From the NCBI GenBank assembly GCA_964419145.1, contig CAYQOM010000001.1, positions 930,001-994,000 of the forward strand: a stretch of DNA of 64,000 nucleotides, given 5' to 3'. Made by a program: the position numbers and the translations under genes. The notes beneath the pieces were generated by a model. That model saw only the letters and a program-made list of their open reading frames with translations, was not told where the DNA came from and searched no databases. Source of the stretch: UBA2336 sp964419145. Lineage in GTDB: Bacteria > Bacteroidota > Bacteroidia > Cytophagales > Cyclobacteriaceae. Each line of letters starts with the position of its first letter. The stretch's first letter is position 1. This document shows, piece by piece, positions 26,165 to 35,245 of the stretch.

Positions 26165-27841
26165 CTACCGCTGTTTTTCAAACCGTAAATTCCGTACACG
26201 CCCGCTGGAAACTTTCAAGGCAGTTACCTTTTGTGTGTTGCGTTCAAATTGAACCAGCCCCATGAAAAACCGATTTCCGGAAAACAAGTCGGCCATAATG
26301 GGTGTAAATTCAATATCACTGAGTCGAGGATGTACAGCTGTTAACTTTCCATTTTTAACTGTAAAATCATAGAACGTACTGAGTTCTTCACTGTAGTACG
26401 TTCCTTCAAATTGTTTTAATTGTTCAGTGGTATAGTTGGCAGGCTCATAGGCCACAAAGTAACTTGGGTTATTCCCACCGATACTCACAGTCATGGTTGC
26501 CTTTTCGTCATTTTTTCCAAAAACAATTCGTAAATCATCCGGTACATTCAGCATTTTAAATTCACTGGAACTTAACGGAGCCAGGGCACTTTCGCTGTTA
26601 TCCGTTCGGTGGTAAAACAGCGTATCGTTTTTCAGGTAAATTTTTCGTGAACTCTTTGCCTGATCATCCCAGTAATGGCCGCAAAAGGGTTCGATTTGTT
26701 TGATAGTGAGCTTAACAACTTTGGCAGGTTTTTCTTTTTTGGGTTTCGGTGGTTCCGATTTTACAAACTGATTCTCCAAATACAGATCGGCAACTTTTAA
26801 GGACAAATTACCTGGATTGAAGGAAGCTTCATTACCGAAAACAATAACGGCAAAATTCTGATTGGGGAAGCGACCAAGATATGTTCGGTAGCCGGCATCG
26901 GCACCACCATGTTGAATTTGCGTTAGTCCATTATAATCGTTTACAAACTGCCCTAGTGCGCCACCGAAATTTTGGCCGTTGTTTAATGTGGCTTTCGTAT
27001 TCATTTGCTGAACGAGTGAAGCCACTGATGCCGGTGGATTATTTAAATGCATGGCCCACTGAGCAAGATCTTCAACGGTAGTAAACAAACTGGTAGCTCC
27101 TACGTTGGCATAGTTCAACACACTTTTTTTGTAAGCCTCACCATCGCGGTAGTAGGAGTATGCCCGGTTTTTTACGATTTTCTGATGATCATCATAAAAA
27201 AGAGTCTGGGACATTTTGAGTGGTTCAAAAATCCGCTCGTGTGTAAATTCGGCAAAAGTTTTTCCGGATACACGCGCCACCACTTCTGCTAGCAAAGTAA
27301 AGCCTGTATTGCAATAGGCATATTCCTCACCGGGATTAAAATTCAATTCTTTCTGTTTGCTCACTAGTTTTAACACATGTTCTTTGGTGATCACATCATC
27401 CATGCGCCAGCCCCCAAGGGTTAATAAATTCCATTGGTCGCGTAATCCACTGGTGTGATTGGCGAGATGCCGTAACGTAATGGTTTTGCCAAAATCAGGA
27501 ACTTCCGGAATATGTTTGCGGATATCGTCTTCCAATGAAAGTTTTCCATCTTGTGCCAGTAGCAATATGGCATATACGGTAAATTGTTTGGATACCGAGG
27601 CCACATGGAAAACAGTGGTTGCGCTGTTGGGAATACCATATTCCAGGTTGGCCATGCCATAGCCTTTGCTGAACACCAGCTTTCCGTTTTGAACAACTGC
27701 TACCGCGGCTCCTGGTTTTTCAGGATTGTTCCATGGGGCAAACAGTTCGTCAATGCGTTCAGGGATTGTTTTGGTTTGTGCTGTTGCAGATACGGTGAGT
27801 AAGGCACTACACACGATAAGGAAAAGCCGGATGATTTTCAT
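26165..27841 (-). CDS. Serine hydrolase of the beta-lactamase/AmpC-like family
   Basis: This 558-residue exported protein has a signal peptide ending near SATAQ (residue 22). The beta-lactamase-related domain has the nucleophile in ASVSKQF (SxxK, Ser82 and Lys85), the YCN motif (EYAYCNTGF) and HGGADAGY in the KTG position. The C-terminal 190 residues are an added domain rich in beta structure, common in Bacteroidota members. Such proteins are usually peptidases or esterases rather than antibiotic-inactivating enzymes, so resistance should not be assumed. It converges with the lipoprotein gene at 24460. Confidence 0.9.
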   Translation of the reverse strand: MKIIRLFLIVCSALLTVSATAQTKTIPERIDELFAPWNNPEKPGAAVAVVQNGKLVFSKGYGMANLEYGIPNSATTVFHVASVSKQFTVYAILLLAQDGKLSLEDDIRKHIPEVPDFGKTITLRHLANHTSGLRDQWNLLTLGGWRMDDVITKEHVLKLVSKQKELNFNPGEEYAYCNTGFTLLAEVVARVSGKTFAEFTHERIFEPLKMSQTLFYDDHQKIVKNRAYSYYRDGEAYKKSVLNYANVGATSLFTTVEDLAQWAMHLNNPPASVASLVQQMNTKATLNNGQNFGGALGQFVNDYNGLTQIQHGGADAGYRTYLGRFPNQNFAVIVFGNEASFNPGNLSLKVADLYLENQFVKSEPPKPKKEKPAKVVKLTIKQIEPFCGHYWDDQAKSSRKIYLKNDTLFYHRTDNSESALAPLSSSEFKMLNVPDDLRIVFGKNDEKATMTVSIGGNNPSYFVAYEPANYTTEQLKQFEGTYYSEELSTFYDFTVKNGKLTAVHPRLSDIEFTPIMADLFSGNRFFMGLVQFERNTQKVTALKVSSGRVRNLRFEKQR

Positions 27842-27898
27842 GAATGTGGGGTTTGATAACTAGTATACGCGATTGATCAAGATATGGCTATGGAAAAC

Positions 27899-28615
27899 TT
27901 AAATCCTTTTGCCAGCCTTTACCTTTATTTCAGAACCTTCTGCCAGAAATACAGAAACAGGCTTTTCCGTTGAAAGAAAGGAAAATCCGGATCCGTATAC
28001 TTTTCCAAAATCAACATCAATCGAATAGTTCCGGGTTGGATAGATTTCCCAACGCGGATGTTCAACCTGGTATTCAGAAGTTTTTTGTGCATTGATTTTT
28101 GTGTAGCCCCAGTAATGCTCAGTAATGAATTCAGCTTCACTTCCGGCCTCCAACGGAACCGCGTTTGAATCCGCTTCAACAGAAAAAGTATGCCACGCTG
28201 ATTTCTTCCAGCGATATTCCACCTGTAACCGGTCGGCTTCGGTTTTCCAGGTGTGTTGCATGGGCAGGGTTTCGTAGTGTTCACCATACAGCGTGTTGGC
28301 TACTAAGGTTAACGCGCCCCGGGGCACAATCTCTTTGATAAACACCACCCCCCGTTTCCATTCCCCTGCATCCTGATACCGAACATAAAAGCGCAGGTTC
28401 ACCTCTTCAAAGTTGACATGAAACGGCACTTTGATGCCCAGCACACGGGTATTCAAAAACATGAACCCCACCAGGCTTACGTAGCAGGTGTTGTTCCATA
28501 AATCCAGTTCTGTTCTGGCGGGTACGAACGGCAGGAGCAACTCCGGCTTCACCGCATAGTTGGCCATGGCCAGTTTGCGCCATTCGGCTTGGAGGAAGGT
28601 GCGATTAGTATTCAA
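27899..28615 (-). CDS. YqjF family protein (DUF2071)
   Basis: This is a 238-residue soluble protein of the DUF2071/YqjF family, whose biochemical role is unknown. FLQAEWRKLAMANY at the N-terminus and PARTELDLWNNTCYVSLVGFMF are typical of the family, as is the lipocalin-like arrangement of beta strands and VEEVNLRFYVRY-type core (here FEEVNLRFYVRY). The only start that keeps the conserved N-terminus is a TTG at 28613-28615, because a stop lies four codons before it. It is followed upstream by the AT-rich nuclease region. Confidence 0.82.
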   Translation of the reverse strand: MNTNRTFLQAEWRKLAMANYAVKPELLLPFVPARTELDLWNNTCYVSLVGFMFLNTRVLGIKVPFHVNFEEVNLRFYVRYQDAGEWKRGVVFIKEIVPRGALTLVANTLYGEHYETLPMQHTWKTEADRLQVEYRWKKSAWHTFSVEADSNAVPLEAGSEAEFITEHYWGYTKINAQKTSEYQVEHPRWEIYPTRNYSIDVDFGKVYGSGFSFLSTEKPVSVFLAEGSEIKVKAGKRI

Positions 28616-28711
28616 GTTTATTAGAAATCAGAAAATTGCAATTCAACTATTTCTATAGTTTTTTTCGCCTTTGCTGGAGTTTTTCTCGAACAAAGCTTTG
28701 GTTAACTCAAT

Positions 28712-28736
28712 GTTGTTGGTGAAGAACACCAACAAC
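28712..28736 (-). terminator. Hairpin downstream of the GIY-YIG gene
   Basis: GTTGTTGGTG (28712-28721), loop AAGAA and CACCAACAAC (28727-28736) form a perfect 10-bp stem 22 bases past the stop of the minus-strand nuclease gene. There is no clear T-run, so termination is likely but not certain. Confidence 0.5.
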
Positions 28737-28758
28737 GGATTAGTAGTTTTTCTAACAC

Positions 28759-29568
28759 TCAATTTTCATTATAGCCATACTTTCTGCTCTGTAAAACTTC
28801 TTTCCACCAACTTTCTCGTTCGATAATCACTTGATCGTCAATTGTTGATTTATAGATGTCTAGAATTGAGTACCGAAAATGTTTCTTTATATGGTCAAAG
28901 GTTAAAGATTTTAGTCCAATGTTACTACCATGCCCGTTTTTAACGTAAGACTGCCAACGTCCCAAAATCATATTTTCACCGTACGCGGAACCAACATATT
29001 TTTTCCCATTAGAAGTATCCGTAATCAAATAAACGCCCTTTTGGTTTTGTAGCGCAGTTTTCCAAGTACTTTTCTCAATGACTCTTGATAATTCATCCCA
29101 CGAAACGTTTATTTTGTCATAGCCAGGAAAAATATCGTTGTCAAAAATGTCGGGCAAAATTTGTTCAACTTCACAGTCGTTTATTACAGCTTTTGCAAGC
29201 CGTATCATTGTTTGTGATTGATTTTTATACCGGACGATTACTCTTCCAAAATATTTTTCATACTCCGATAGTGTTTCATATTCGTATCCGATTCCTTTAA
29301 GGATATTTAAGTCTTTGGTAATTCTTCCGATGTGAAACAGCAACCATAAGTCCCCCTTAATTCTTATAAGTCCTACTGTCGTCTGTCCTTCTTTATATGA
29401 TTTTTTGCTTTCATAGTTCCAGTAATGTCCGTCTAAAAGGCGTTGTTCGTTCTTGTTTTTAAAAATTTCTATTGGATTCCAGTCGCCACCAAACATGAGA
29501 TTAAACCTAATCTTTACATTTTCTAAATCTGTCAGTTGTAAAATGTCGTTAAGTTTAATTCTATTCAT
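28759..29568 (-). CDS. GIY-YIG nuclease family protein
   Basis: The protein is 269 residues from the ATG at 29568 (MNRIKLNDILQL); the upstream TTG is less likely. The C-terminal GIY-YIG domain starts near residue 180 with GVYLIT and YVGSA. An arginine follows in GRWQSY, the metal-binding glutamate is in ERESWWKE, and the final asparagine in GYNEN. All expected catalytic residues are thus present. The N-terminal 170 residues form a domain I do not recognise, with an LWLLFHIGRI segment. It lies in an AT-rich block with the PD-(D/E)XK gene and may be an accessory or defence nuclease. A hairpin follows its end. Confidence 0.85.
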   Translation of the reverse strand: MNRIKLNDILQLTDLENVKIRFNLMFGGDWNPIEIFKNKNEQRLLDGHYWNYESKKSYKEGQTTVGLIRIKGDLWLLFHIGRITKDLNILKGIGYEYETLSEYEKYFGRVIVRYKNQSQTMIRLAKAVINDCEVEQILPDIFDNDIFPGYDKINVSWDELSRVIEKSTWKTALQNQKGVYLITDTSNGKKYVGSAYGENMILGRWQSYVKNGHGSNIGLKSLTFDHIKKHFRYSILDIYKSTIDDQVIIERESWWKEVLQSRKYGYNEN

Positions 29569-29640
29569 TTCTTCTATCAACTAAGGTCTCTAGTCCTGTC
29601 TAAAAAAGTGTGCCCAAACCTGTTGGTGAAAGCAGTGTCC

Positions 29641-30513
29641 CTAACTGGTCCGTTCGTTATAGGACTCCTGAAATAATTCTTTTAGGAAATCTCGATTTTT
29701 CGTAACGTCCGATTTTCCAAGCCTGAATTTTATTCTTCTCGCAGTGGATTTAATTGGTATAATTTCAAAATCTCTTTCTTCAAGTCTTTGTCTCCATTTT
29801 TCTTTGTCATTTACTTTTACCTCTACTTTCAAGAATTTCTGCTTTGGAAAGAAAAGAGTAAAGTTCATGGGCCGGTTTCTTTTGATTAGGCCGATATAAT
29901 TTTGTGTGTAACCAAGTGCCAATTCAGAGTCAATTTCTCTTAAGATGTCGCAGCATTCATCCACGGCTTTAAGGCTTTCTTTGTTTGCTTTATTGTCCCA
30001 GTAGTTTCTATCTTTCTTAACAATAACCTCATCTTCCTCTTCGCCAACGGTCACCTCATCAAGAACCTTTACGAAATCTAAAACTACATGTTCGTTAACT
30101 GCGAGTGCATTAAGTTGGATTGCTATAATGGGTATTTGATTATTAAAAAGTCCGATAATGTTTAAAAATCTTGATGTTATGTCTTCTGCCACAATAACTG
30201 CACAGTGTTCATAGTTTGGTAGCCGTTTTCTTTCATTGTCCCAATACTCGATTGCTCTAATTATGTGACTTTCATCTATCTTGCCCAACATTAATTCAAC
30301 CTCATATCTTTTCTCGTTTTCTCGGTCATAAAGTAATAAGTCAAGTCGTCCTGCTTTTGGTTGTATCCTTTCAGCTTCTTTTAATTCAAGCTCACCAAGT
30401 CCAATAATTGAAGGGTCATCCTCGATTACTTTTCTTAACCATTGTTCGTCAAAGTCAGGATGATCTTTGAGTAAAAACTTGTCTGCCTTTTTTAAAGTCA
30501 ACTTACTATTCAT
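29641..30513 (-). CDS. PD-(D/E)XK nuclease-like protein
   Basis: This 290-residue protein has a PD-(D/E)XK-like core near residues 55-85: KAGRLDLLLYD supplies the aspartate and RYEVELMLGKID the ExE/K part. An upstream EDDPSIIGLGELELKEAE stretch is reminiscent of NucS/DUF91-type enzymes. A C-terminal part (NYIGLIKRNRPMNFTLFFPKQKFL, then basic residues) may bind nucleic acid. The exact family is not certain. It is AT-rich compared with neighbouring genes and sits 72 bases from the GIY-YIG gene on the same strand, so the two are probably co-inherited. Substrate and role are unknown. Confidence 0.7.
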   Translation of the reverse strand: MNSKLTLKKADKFLLKDHPDFDEQWLRKVIEDDPSIIGLGELELKEAERIQPKAGRLDLLLYDRENEKRYEVELMLGKIDESHIIRAIEYWDNERKRLPNYEHCAVIVAEDITSRFLNIIGLFNNQIPIIAIQLNALAVNEHVVLDFVKVLDEVTVGEEEDEVIVKKDRNYWDNKANKESLKAVDECCDILREIDSELALGYTQNYIGLIKRNRPMNFTLFFPKQKFLKVEVKVNDKEKWRQRLEERDFEIIPIKSTARRIKFRLGKSDVTKNRDFLKELFQESYNERTS

Positions 30514-30583
30514 TGGTCTAATCTTTTTTCGGTCGCATTACTGCCAGCGCTGGAATATATACAATACACAGAAATTAAATATC

Positions 30584-31327
30584 TCAACTCAACCTACTCG
30601 CCACCTCATCCCAATTCACCACGCTCCACCAATTGGCCACATATTCATTGCGTTTGTTCTGGTACTTCAAATAATACGCATGTTCCCAAACATCCAGCGC
30701 AAGCAAGGGTGTACCTTTAAAGTCGCTGATGTCCATGAGGGGGTTATCCTGATTAGGAGTTGAGCCAATCTTTAGCGTTCCGTTGTCGTTTACCAACCAC
30801 GCCCAGCCAGATCCGAAGCGGGTCATGGCGGCTGCTGTAAATTGCTCTTTGAATTTTTCAAACGAATCAAAGCTGCCGTTGATGGCATCGGCCAGTTTGC
30901 CGGAAGGTACTCCGCCACCGGGCTTCATCACTTGCCAGAAAAAATTGTGATTGTATGCACCGCCACCATTGTTGCGTGCTTTGCCTGAGAGTTTTGAAAC
31001 GTTGGCAAAAAACTCAGCCTCTGTTGCGAACGCTATTTTTTCTTCGGCTATGGCATCGTTTACATTTTTTATGTAGGCGGCATGATGTTTATTGTAATGT
31101 ATATCCATGGTAGTGGCATCAATGTTCGGCTCCAATGCGGCATAGTCGTACGGCAGTTTTACCTGTGCAAAGGATAAGGCGGCAAGCGCGGTTGCGGTAT
31201 CGTCACCAGTCTCTTCAGTTGATTTGGTTGAACATGCCGCAGAAAGAATGGCGGGAGCGCCCACGCTGGTCAATACGGTTGCTTTCACTGCGGTTTGAAC
31301 AAATTCTCTGCGATTGGTTTTTTTCAT
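30584..31327 (-). CDS. Superoxide dismutase (Fe/Mn family) with an export signal
   Basis: It converts superoxide to hydrogen peroxide and oxygen. The 247 residues include an extra N-terminal segment: NRREFVQ, a twin-arginine-like motif, then a hydrophobic stretch to ILSAAC near residue 32, suggesting Tat export, possibly as a lipoprotein (the lipobox is weak). The mature domain begins at VKLPYDYAALEP. Metal ligands are in MDIHYNKHH, the second-helix NHNFFW and DVWEHAYYLKY. Most homologues are cytoplasmic, so this one would act in the periplasm. Whether iron or manganese is used cannot be told here. Confidence 0.92.
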   Translation of the reverse strand: MKKTNRREFVQTAVKATVLTSVGAPAILSAACSTKSTEETGDDTATALAALSFAQVKLPYDYAALEPNIDATTMDIHYNKHHAAYIKNVNDAIAEEKIAFATEAEFFANVSKLSGKARNNGGGAYNHNFFWQVMKPGGGVPSGKLADAINGSFDSFEKFKEQFTAAAMTRFGSGWAWLVNDNGTLKIGSTPNQDNPLMDISDFKGTPLLALDVWEHAYYLKYQNKRNEYVANWWSVVNWDEVASRLS

Positions 31328-31432
31328 GGCGATTGTATTTTTAGTGAATGTGCCCTTTCGTATGGAGAGAGGGGTATAGGGGTAAATTTACCTAAAAATC
31401 CGTAGCTTGCAGATGGTCTTAACACCAACGGT

Positions 31433-32407
31433 ATGAGCGAAATACTTTACGATGAAGTGCCTTCTCTTGACTTGGCCGATTTTACCAGTGGAGATGAAGC
31501 AAAAAAGAAAAAATTTGTAGCCGATCTGGGCGCAGCCTACAATAATATCGGTTTTGTTGCCATAAAAAATCATTACCTCACCGATGATTTATCGGTAAAA
31601 CTCTACGATGTAATCAAGAAATTTTTCGCGCTGCCGGATGAGGTGAAGCAGAAATATGAAATACCGGGTTTGGCCGGTCAGCGCGGATATATTGGCAAGG
31701 GTAAGGAGCACGCCAAGGGCCGTAATACGGGCGACTTGAAAGAATTTTATCACGTTGGTCAGGAGGTAGAAGATGATGACCCAATAAAAGGAGAGTATCC
31801 GGCAAACGTTTGGCCCGAAGAAATTCCGGAGTTTAAAGCGATTGGATTGGAGGTTTACCGCAGACTGGAAAAAACCGGTGTATACATGTTACGCGCCATT
31901 GCACTTTACCTTGGTTTGCCTGAAAATTATTTTGATGCCAAGGTTCGTCACGGTAACAGCATCTTGCGCCCCATTCATTACTTCCCCATTGAAAATCCGG
32001 ATGCCGTGCCAGCCGATGCCGTGCGTGCGGCTGAACATGGCGACATAAACCTGATTACGTTATTAATGGGTGCCAGTGCTGATGGTTTGCAAGTGCTGCG
32101 CAGGGATGGCAAGTGGATTCCGATTACCGCCTTGCCTGAACAACTTGTTGTTAATGTTGGCGATATGTTGGAGCGACACACCAACAAGAAACTTAAATCT
32201 ACGATTCACAGGGTGGTCAATCCTCCGAAGGAAAAAATGAACACGCCCCGGTATTCCATACCCTTTTTCATGCATCCGCGAAGTGAGATGAGTCTTGCTG
32301 CGTTACCTGGTTGTGTGGACGAGGAGCATCCAAAACTATGGCCTGATATTACAGCGGGAGAATTTTTAGATGAGCGGTTGGCAGAAATTGGTCTGAAAAA
32401 GAAATAA
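31433..32407 (+). CDS. 2-oxoglutarate/Fe(II)-dependent oxygenase (isopenicillin-N-synthase-like)
   Basis: This 324-residue enzyme belongs to the non-haem iron family. The N-terminal DIOX_N region reads VPSLDLADF and YNNIGFVAIKNH. The iron ligands are in EHGDINLITLL (His and Asp, near residue 202) and STIHRVVNP (second His). The 2OG-binding RYSIPFF follows. The substrate cannot be deduced. It is divergent from the superoxide dismutase gene and 20 bases before the chromate-transporter gene. A 12-bp palindrome (GGTAAATTTACC, 31381-31392) lies about 40 bases upstream of the ATG. Confidence 0.88.
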   Translation: MSEILYDEVPSLDLADFTSGDEAKKKKFVADLGAAYNNIGFVAIKNHYLTDDLSVKLYDVIKKFFALPDEVKQKYEIPGLAGQRGYIGKGKEHAKGRNTGDLKEFYHVGQEVEDDDPIKGEYPANVWPEEIPEFKAIGLEVYRRLEKTGVYMLRAIALYLGLPENYFDAKVRHGNSILRPIHYFPIENPDAVPADAVRAAEHGDINLITLLMGASADGLQVLRRDGKWIPITALPEQLVVNVGDMLERHTNKKLKSTIHRVVNPPKEKMNTPRYSIPFFMHPRSEMSLAALPGCVDEEHPKLWPDITAGEFLDERLAEIGLKKK

Positions 32408-32427
32408 CCAGTTTCCCGCTTAGACCG

Positions 32428-33636
32428 TTGATCAGGCAGGTTCGATATTACATTTTTCTACGCGATGTGTTGCAACTCGCGCTTACCACTTTTGGTGGTC
32501 CGCAGGCACACTTGGCCCATTTTCAAAAAGTGCTGGTTGACAAGCGCAACTATCTTTCGGCCGATGAGTTGCTGGAGTTGAATTCACTCTGCCAGATTTT
32601 GCCCGGCCCAAGTTCAACGCAAACCTTAACGGCCATCGGTTTTCGAATTGGGGGGCCAAACCTTGCCTACCTGACCTTACTTGTTTGGATTTTGCCTTCG
32701 GTATTATTTATGGCCTTTGCGGGAATTTTTCTATCAAATATTCAGGAGAAAAACTGGTCGTTAGAGTTCACCCGATTCATTCAACCAATCGCGGTAGGTT
32801 TTGTGAGTTATGCCGCCTATACCATCAGCCTGAAAACGATACACACGAAAACGGGTGCAATAATCATGGTTGTTGCTGCTGTTGTTTCATACTTCATTCA
32901 ATCTCCTTTTGTCTTTCCTGTTATTCTTTTAATTGCTGGCTTAACAACCGCCTTGAAGTTTAAAGCACAGCCAAAGGAAATCAAGAAAAAGATTGAAATA
33001 CAGTGGGCCAATTTTCTATTGTGGATTGGAGTTTTGGTTTTGGCCGCGGTGCTGGGGGGCGCAACCAAGGCCCGTCCCGTTTTATTGTTTGAAAATTTTT
33101 ACCGTAACGGCAGTTTGATTTTTGGTGGCGGTCAGGCGCTAACGCCATTGTTATATACTGAATTTGTGAAGAAAGAGGGCGAGAAGCGCCCGCTGGAGTT
33201 TCGTAAGAAGGAATACCTGAACCACAATGAATTTCTTTCCGGGTATGCGGTAGCACAATCTTTACCCGGCCCTGTATTTTCTTTCAGTGCATTTATTGGT
33301 TCATTATCCATGCGTGAGTATGGGGTGCCAGGTGAATTGCTTGGCGCGATTATGTCAGCAGCCGGAATTTTTTTACCGGGCACATTCCTGATATTTTTTG
33401 TGATTCGCTTTTGGGATAGTTTGAAAAAGTACCGGGCAGTACGCGCTTCATTGGAAGGGTTAACGGCTGCGAGTGCCGGACTTGTGGCTGCTGCTGCGGT
33501 AATTCTTTTTCAGCCGCTTGACAATACGTTTATGAACTTTGCCTTTACCATCGGTACGTTCAGTTTACTGACTTTTACCCGAATACCGGCACCGGTTATT
33601 ATTGTGTTGGGATTTTTATTGGGACTTGTGCTTTAA
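32428..33636 (+). CDS. chrA: Chromate transporter family protein (ChrA-type)
   Basis: This membrane protein of 402 residues has two homologous halves: LALTTFGGPQAHLAHF near residue 18 and LIFGGGQALTPLLYTEFV near 230, each followed by a cluster of hydrophobic helices. ChrA proteins are CHR-superfamily transporters associated with chromate efflux, and the true substrate here is unproven. The start is a TTG at 32428; the usual N-terminus FLRDVLQLALT follows at residues 10-20 with no better ATG. It lies 20 bases after the oxygenase gene and is closed by a strong hairpin terminator at 33650. Confidence 0.85.
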   Translation: MIRQVRYYIFLRDVLQLALTTFGGPQAHLAHFQKVLVDKRNYLSADELLELNSLCQILPGPSSTQTLTAIGFRIGGPNLAYLTLLVWILPSVLFMAFAGIFLSNIQEKNWSLEFTRFIQPIAVGFVSYAAYTISLKTIHTKTGAIIMVVAAVVSYFIQSPFVFPVILLIAGLTTALKFKAQPKEIKKKIEIQWANFLLWIGVLVLAAVLGGATKARPVLLFENFYRNGSLIFGGGQALTPLLYTEFVKKEGEKRPLEFRKKEYLNHNEFLSGYAVAQSLPGPVFSFSAFIGSLSMREYGVPGELLGAIMSAAGIFLPGTFLIFFVIRFWDSLKKYRAVRASLEGLTAASAGLVAAAAVILFQPLDNTFMNFAFTIGTFSLLTFTRIPAPVIIVLGFLLGLVL

Positions 33637-33649
33637 CTGAGGGCACAAA

Positions 33650-33680
33650 AAAAGGCTGCCCATTTTTTGAGCAGCCTTTT
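33650..33680. terminator. Bidirectional hairpin terminator between chrA and tonB
   Basis: AAAAGGCTGC (33650-33659) and GCAGCCTTTT (33671-33680) form a perfect 10-bp stem with an 11-base loop. An A-run on one side and a T-run on the other suit rho-independent termination for the converging chrA (plus) and tonB (minus) genes. Confidence 0.85.
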
Positions 33681-33701
33681 TATTATTTCTGAACCTGTAG
33701 C

Positions 33702-34376
33702 TTAACCTAACTTGAAGGTGATCGGCACAACGTAGCGCTGACGAACAGGCTTACCACGTTGTTTGCCTGGGTTCCAGGGCGGAGCACTTTGTACCACACG
33801 TACGGCTTCTTCATCGCAACCGGCACCAATACCTTTAATGGCCTTCACGTCAGTGATTGAACCATCGCGGTTGATAACGAATTCAACGAATACTTTTCCT
33901 TCAATACCCATTCTTCGGGCTTGAGCAGGATATTTCATTTTATCGCCCACATATTTATAGAAGGCAGACATACCACCTTTAGGTGTAGCCGTTTCTTCTA
34001 CTACGAGGAAGATCTGATCAACGTCTTCCTTTTCTTCAACAGGAGCAATTACAATTTCTTCAACTTTGGTGTCTTCTGTTACCTCAACATCGAATTCCAC
34101 CTTAATCTCTTCCTCAATTTCTTCTTCATCAGGCACTTCAATGATTTGAGGCTGTTGAATTTTTGGTGGCGGTGGAGGTGGTTGTTCCGTAGGCGGCACT
34201 TCCATGATCTCTTCAATCATGTTGTTGTTCTGTGCCAGGTCTTTGGCATCCGTGTTATCCCTACCGGAATACTCGAAGGCTGATACAACAATGAGCAAGG
34301 TGATCACCAAGCCAATGTTGAAAAACAGCCATGATTTTTTGGTCAAATCCGCTTTTTCACTCTTTTTTGGTTCCAT
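33702..34376 (-). CDS. tonB: TonB family energy-transducing protein
   Basis: TonB links the inner-membrane proton-driven motor to outer-membrane receptors. The 224-residue protein starts at the ATG at 34376 (MEPKKSEKADLT) with a transmembrane helix near residues 15-36. A proline-rich segment follows (PPPPPP, then an acidic EEEIEEE stretch), and then the C-terminal TonB domain (YPAQARRMGIEGKVFVEFVI, PPWNPGKQ, VVPITFKL). The TTG ten codons upstream is less likely. It would serve receptors such as the one at 52.8 kb. ExbB/ExbD are not in this window. Confidence 0.92.
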   Translation of the reverse strand: MEPKKSEKADLTKKSWLFFNIGLVITLLIVVSAFEYSGRDNTDAKDLAQNNNMIEEIMEVPPTEQPPPPPPKIQQPQIIEVPDEEEIEEEIKVEFDVEVTEDTKVEEIVIAPVEEKEDVDQIFLVVEETATPKGGMSAFYKYVGDKMKYPAQARRMGIEGKVFVEFVINRDGSITDVKAIKGIGAGCDEEAVRVVQSAPPWNPGKQRGKPVRQRYVVPITFKLG

Positions 34377-34403
34377 AGGTTCAGCTTTTGGCTTATAGAA
34401 TCC

Positions 34404-34411
34404 CAAATATA
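34404..34411 (-). promoter_or_regulatory. Possible -7 box for tonB
   Basis: TATATTTG on the minus strand (34411-34404) matches the TAnnTTTG consensus, with a leader of about 20 bases. No good -33 element is seen, so the promoter call is tentative. Confidence 0.35.
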
Positions 34412-34443
34412 GGAAAAGGTCACATTACGGAAATAAAAAAATG

Positions 34444-35181
34444 TTATTTGCGGCTACCGTAAAATAATGTGAAAAACAGGGTGGGATACACGGCATAATC
34501 TTTGGCCGTAGGCATTAATTCAACGCCTTTTGTGTAGGCATCAACCAAAAACCCTACTTCAAAGCCCACAACTGAGCTTTTTAAAGCACCTGTTTCGAAA
34601 TTCAGGGCGGCCTTCAGGTTTCCGCCAAGGGCCAATTCTGATTCGCCTATTCCTTCAAACAGGCGACCGGTTCCCCAAATTTGATCTGGGGGTATTTCCA
34701 AATTATACTGCGAACGGAGGGTAAAAAGACCTCCGGATGGAGTGGATGGAGAATACTCTACATAATAGGGTGCTACCAGCCCTAATGAAGGACCGGCTGC
34801 AAAAACGGCTTTAATTTCAACGCCTTGATGCGGGGCTTTTTTGTATAAAATTATATCCCTGCCATACTGAAACCGGAAGGCATAGAGGTAATTGTTTTTA
34901 CCGAAAATGAAAAAGTTGCCGGTAATGATCGAGTTTCTTCTGAGCTCCTGCGGATGCTTTACGTTCATGATCTCCAACCCATAGGTTTCGAGAACCCGAT
35001 CGTTGAGTTTTCGGGCTTTTTTAAATACAAATCCACCGATCAGGCCTCCGGAAGTATTTTTATTAATGCCCCAGGTAAATTCCGATTGATACTCGTAGCT
35101 GTCCTGGGTTTGACCAAATCCGCTTACGGTTATCAGGGAAATCAGTGTCAGTGTAAAAAAAGCATGTTTTAATCCGCGCAT
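34444..35181 (-). CDS. Exported hypothetical protein, probable outer-membrane/periplasmic
   Basis: The protein is 245 residues from the ATG at 35181 (MRGLKHAFFTLTLISLITVSGFGQ), chosen because this gives a clean signal peptide cut after GFGQ. The rest is beta-strand-rich (repeated YxYAFRFQYGR and FETGALKSSVVGFEVGFLVDAY patterns), compatible with an outer-membrane beta barrel, and ends in aromatic residues (FFTLFYGSRK). I do not recognise the family. It starts 64 bases from the divergent OsmC gene and is adjacent to tonB in the same direction. Confidence 0.72.
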   Translation of the reverse strand: MRGLKHAFFTLTLISLITVSGFGQTQDSYEYQSEFTWGINKNTSGGLIGGFVFKKARKLNDRVLETYGLEIMNVKHPQELRRNSIITGNFFIFGKNNYLYAFRFQYGRDIILYKKAPHQGVEIKAVFAAGPSLGLVAPYYVEYSPSTPSGGLFTLRSQYNLEIPPDQIWGTGRLFEGIGESELALGGNLKAALNFETGALKSSVVGFEVGFLVDAYTKGVELMPTAKDYAVYPTLFFTLFYGSRK

Positions 35182-35245
35182 CCAGATCTTTGAAATACCT
35201 TTAAAACGATAAAGTAACGCAAAATACGAATTTAAGTTATTCAGC

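Noticed and set aside
28616..30590. Attachment-site duplications or integrase around the nuclease pair
   Set aside because: No direct repeat at the two edges and no integrase or tRNA gene was seen, so integration by a mobile element cannot be claimed.
31381..31392. GGTAAATTTACC palindrome in the sod-oxygenase spacer
   Set aside because: It is a perfect 12-bp palindrome, but AT-rich ones this long are expected by chance in this many spacers, and no promoter overlaps it.
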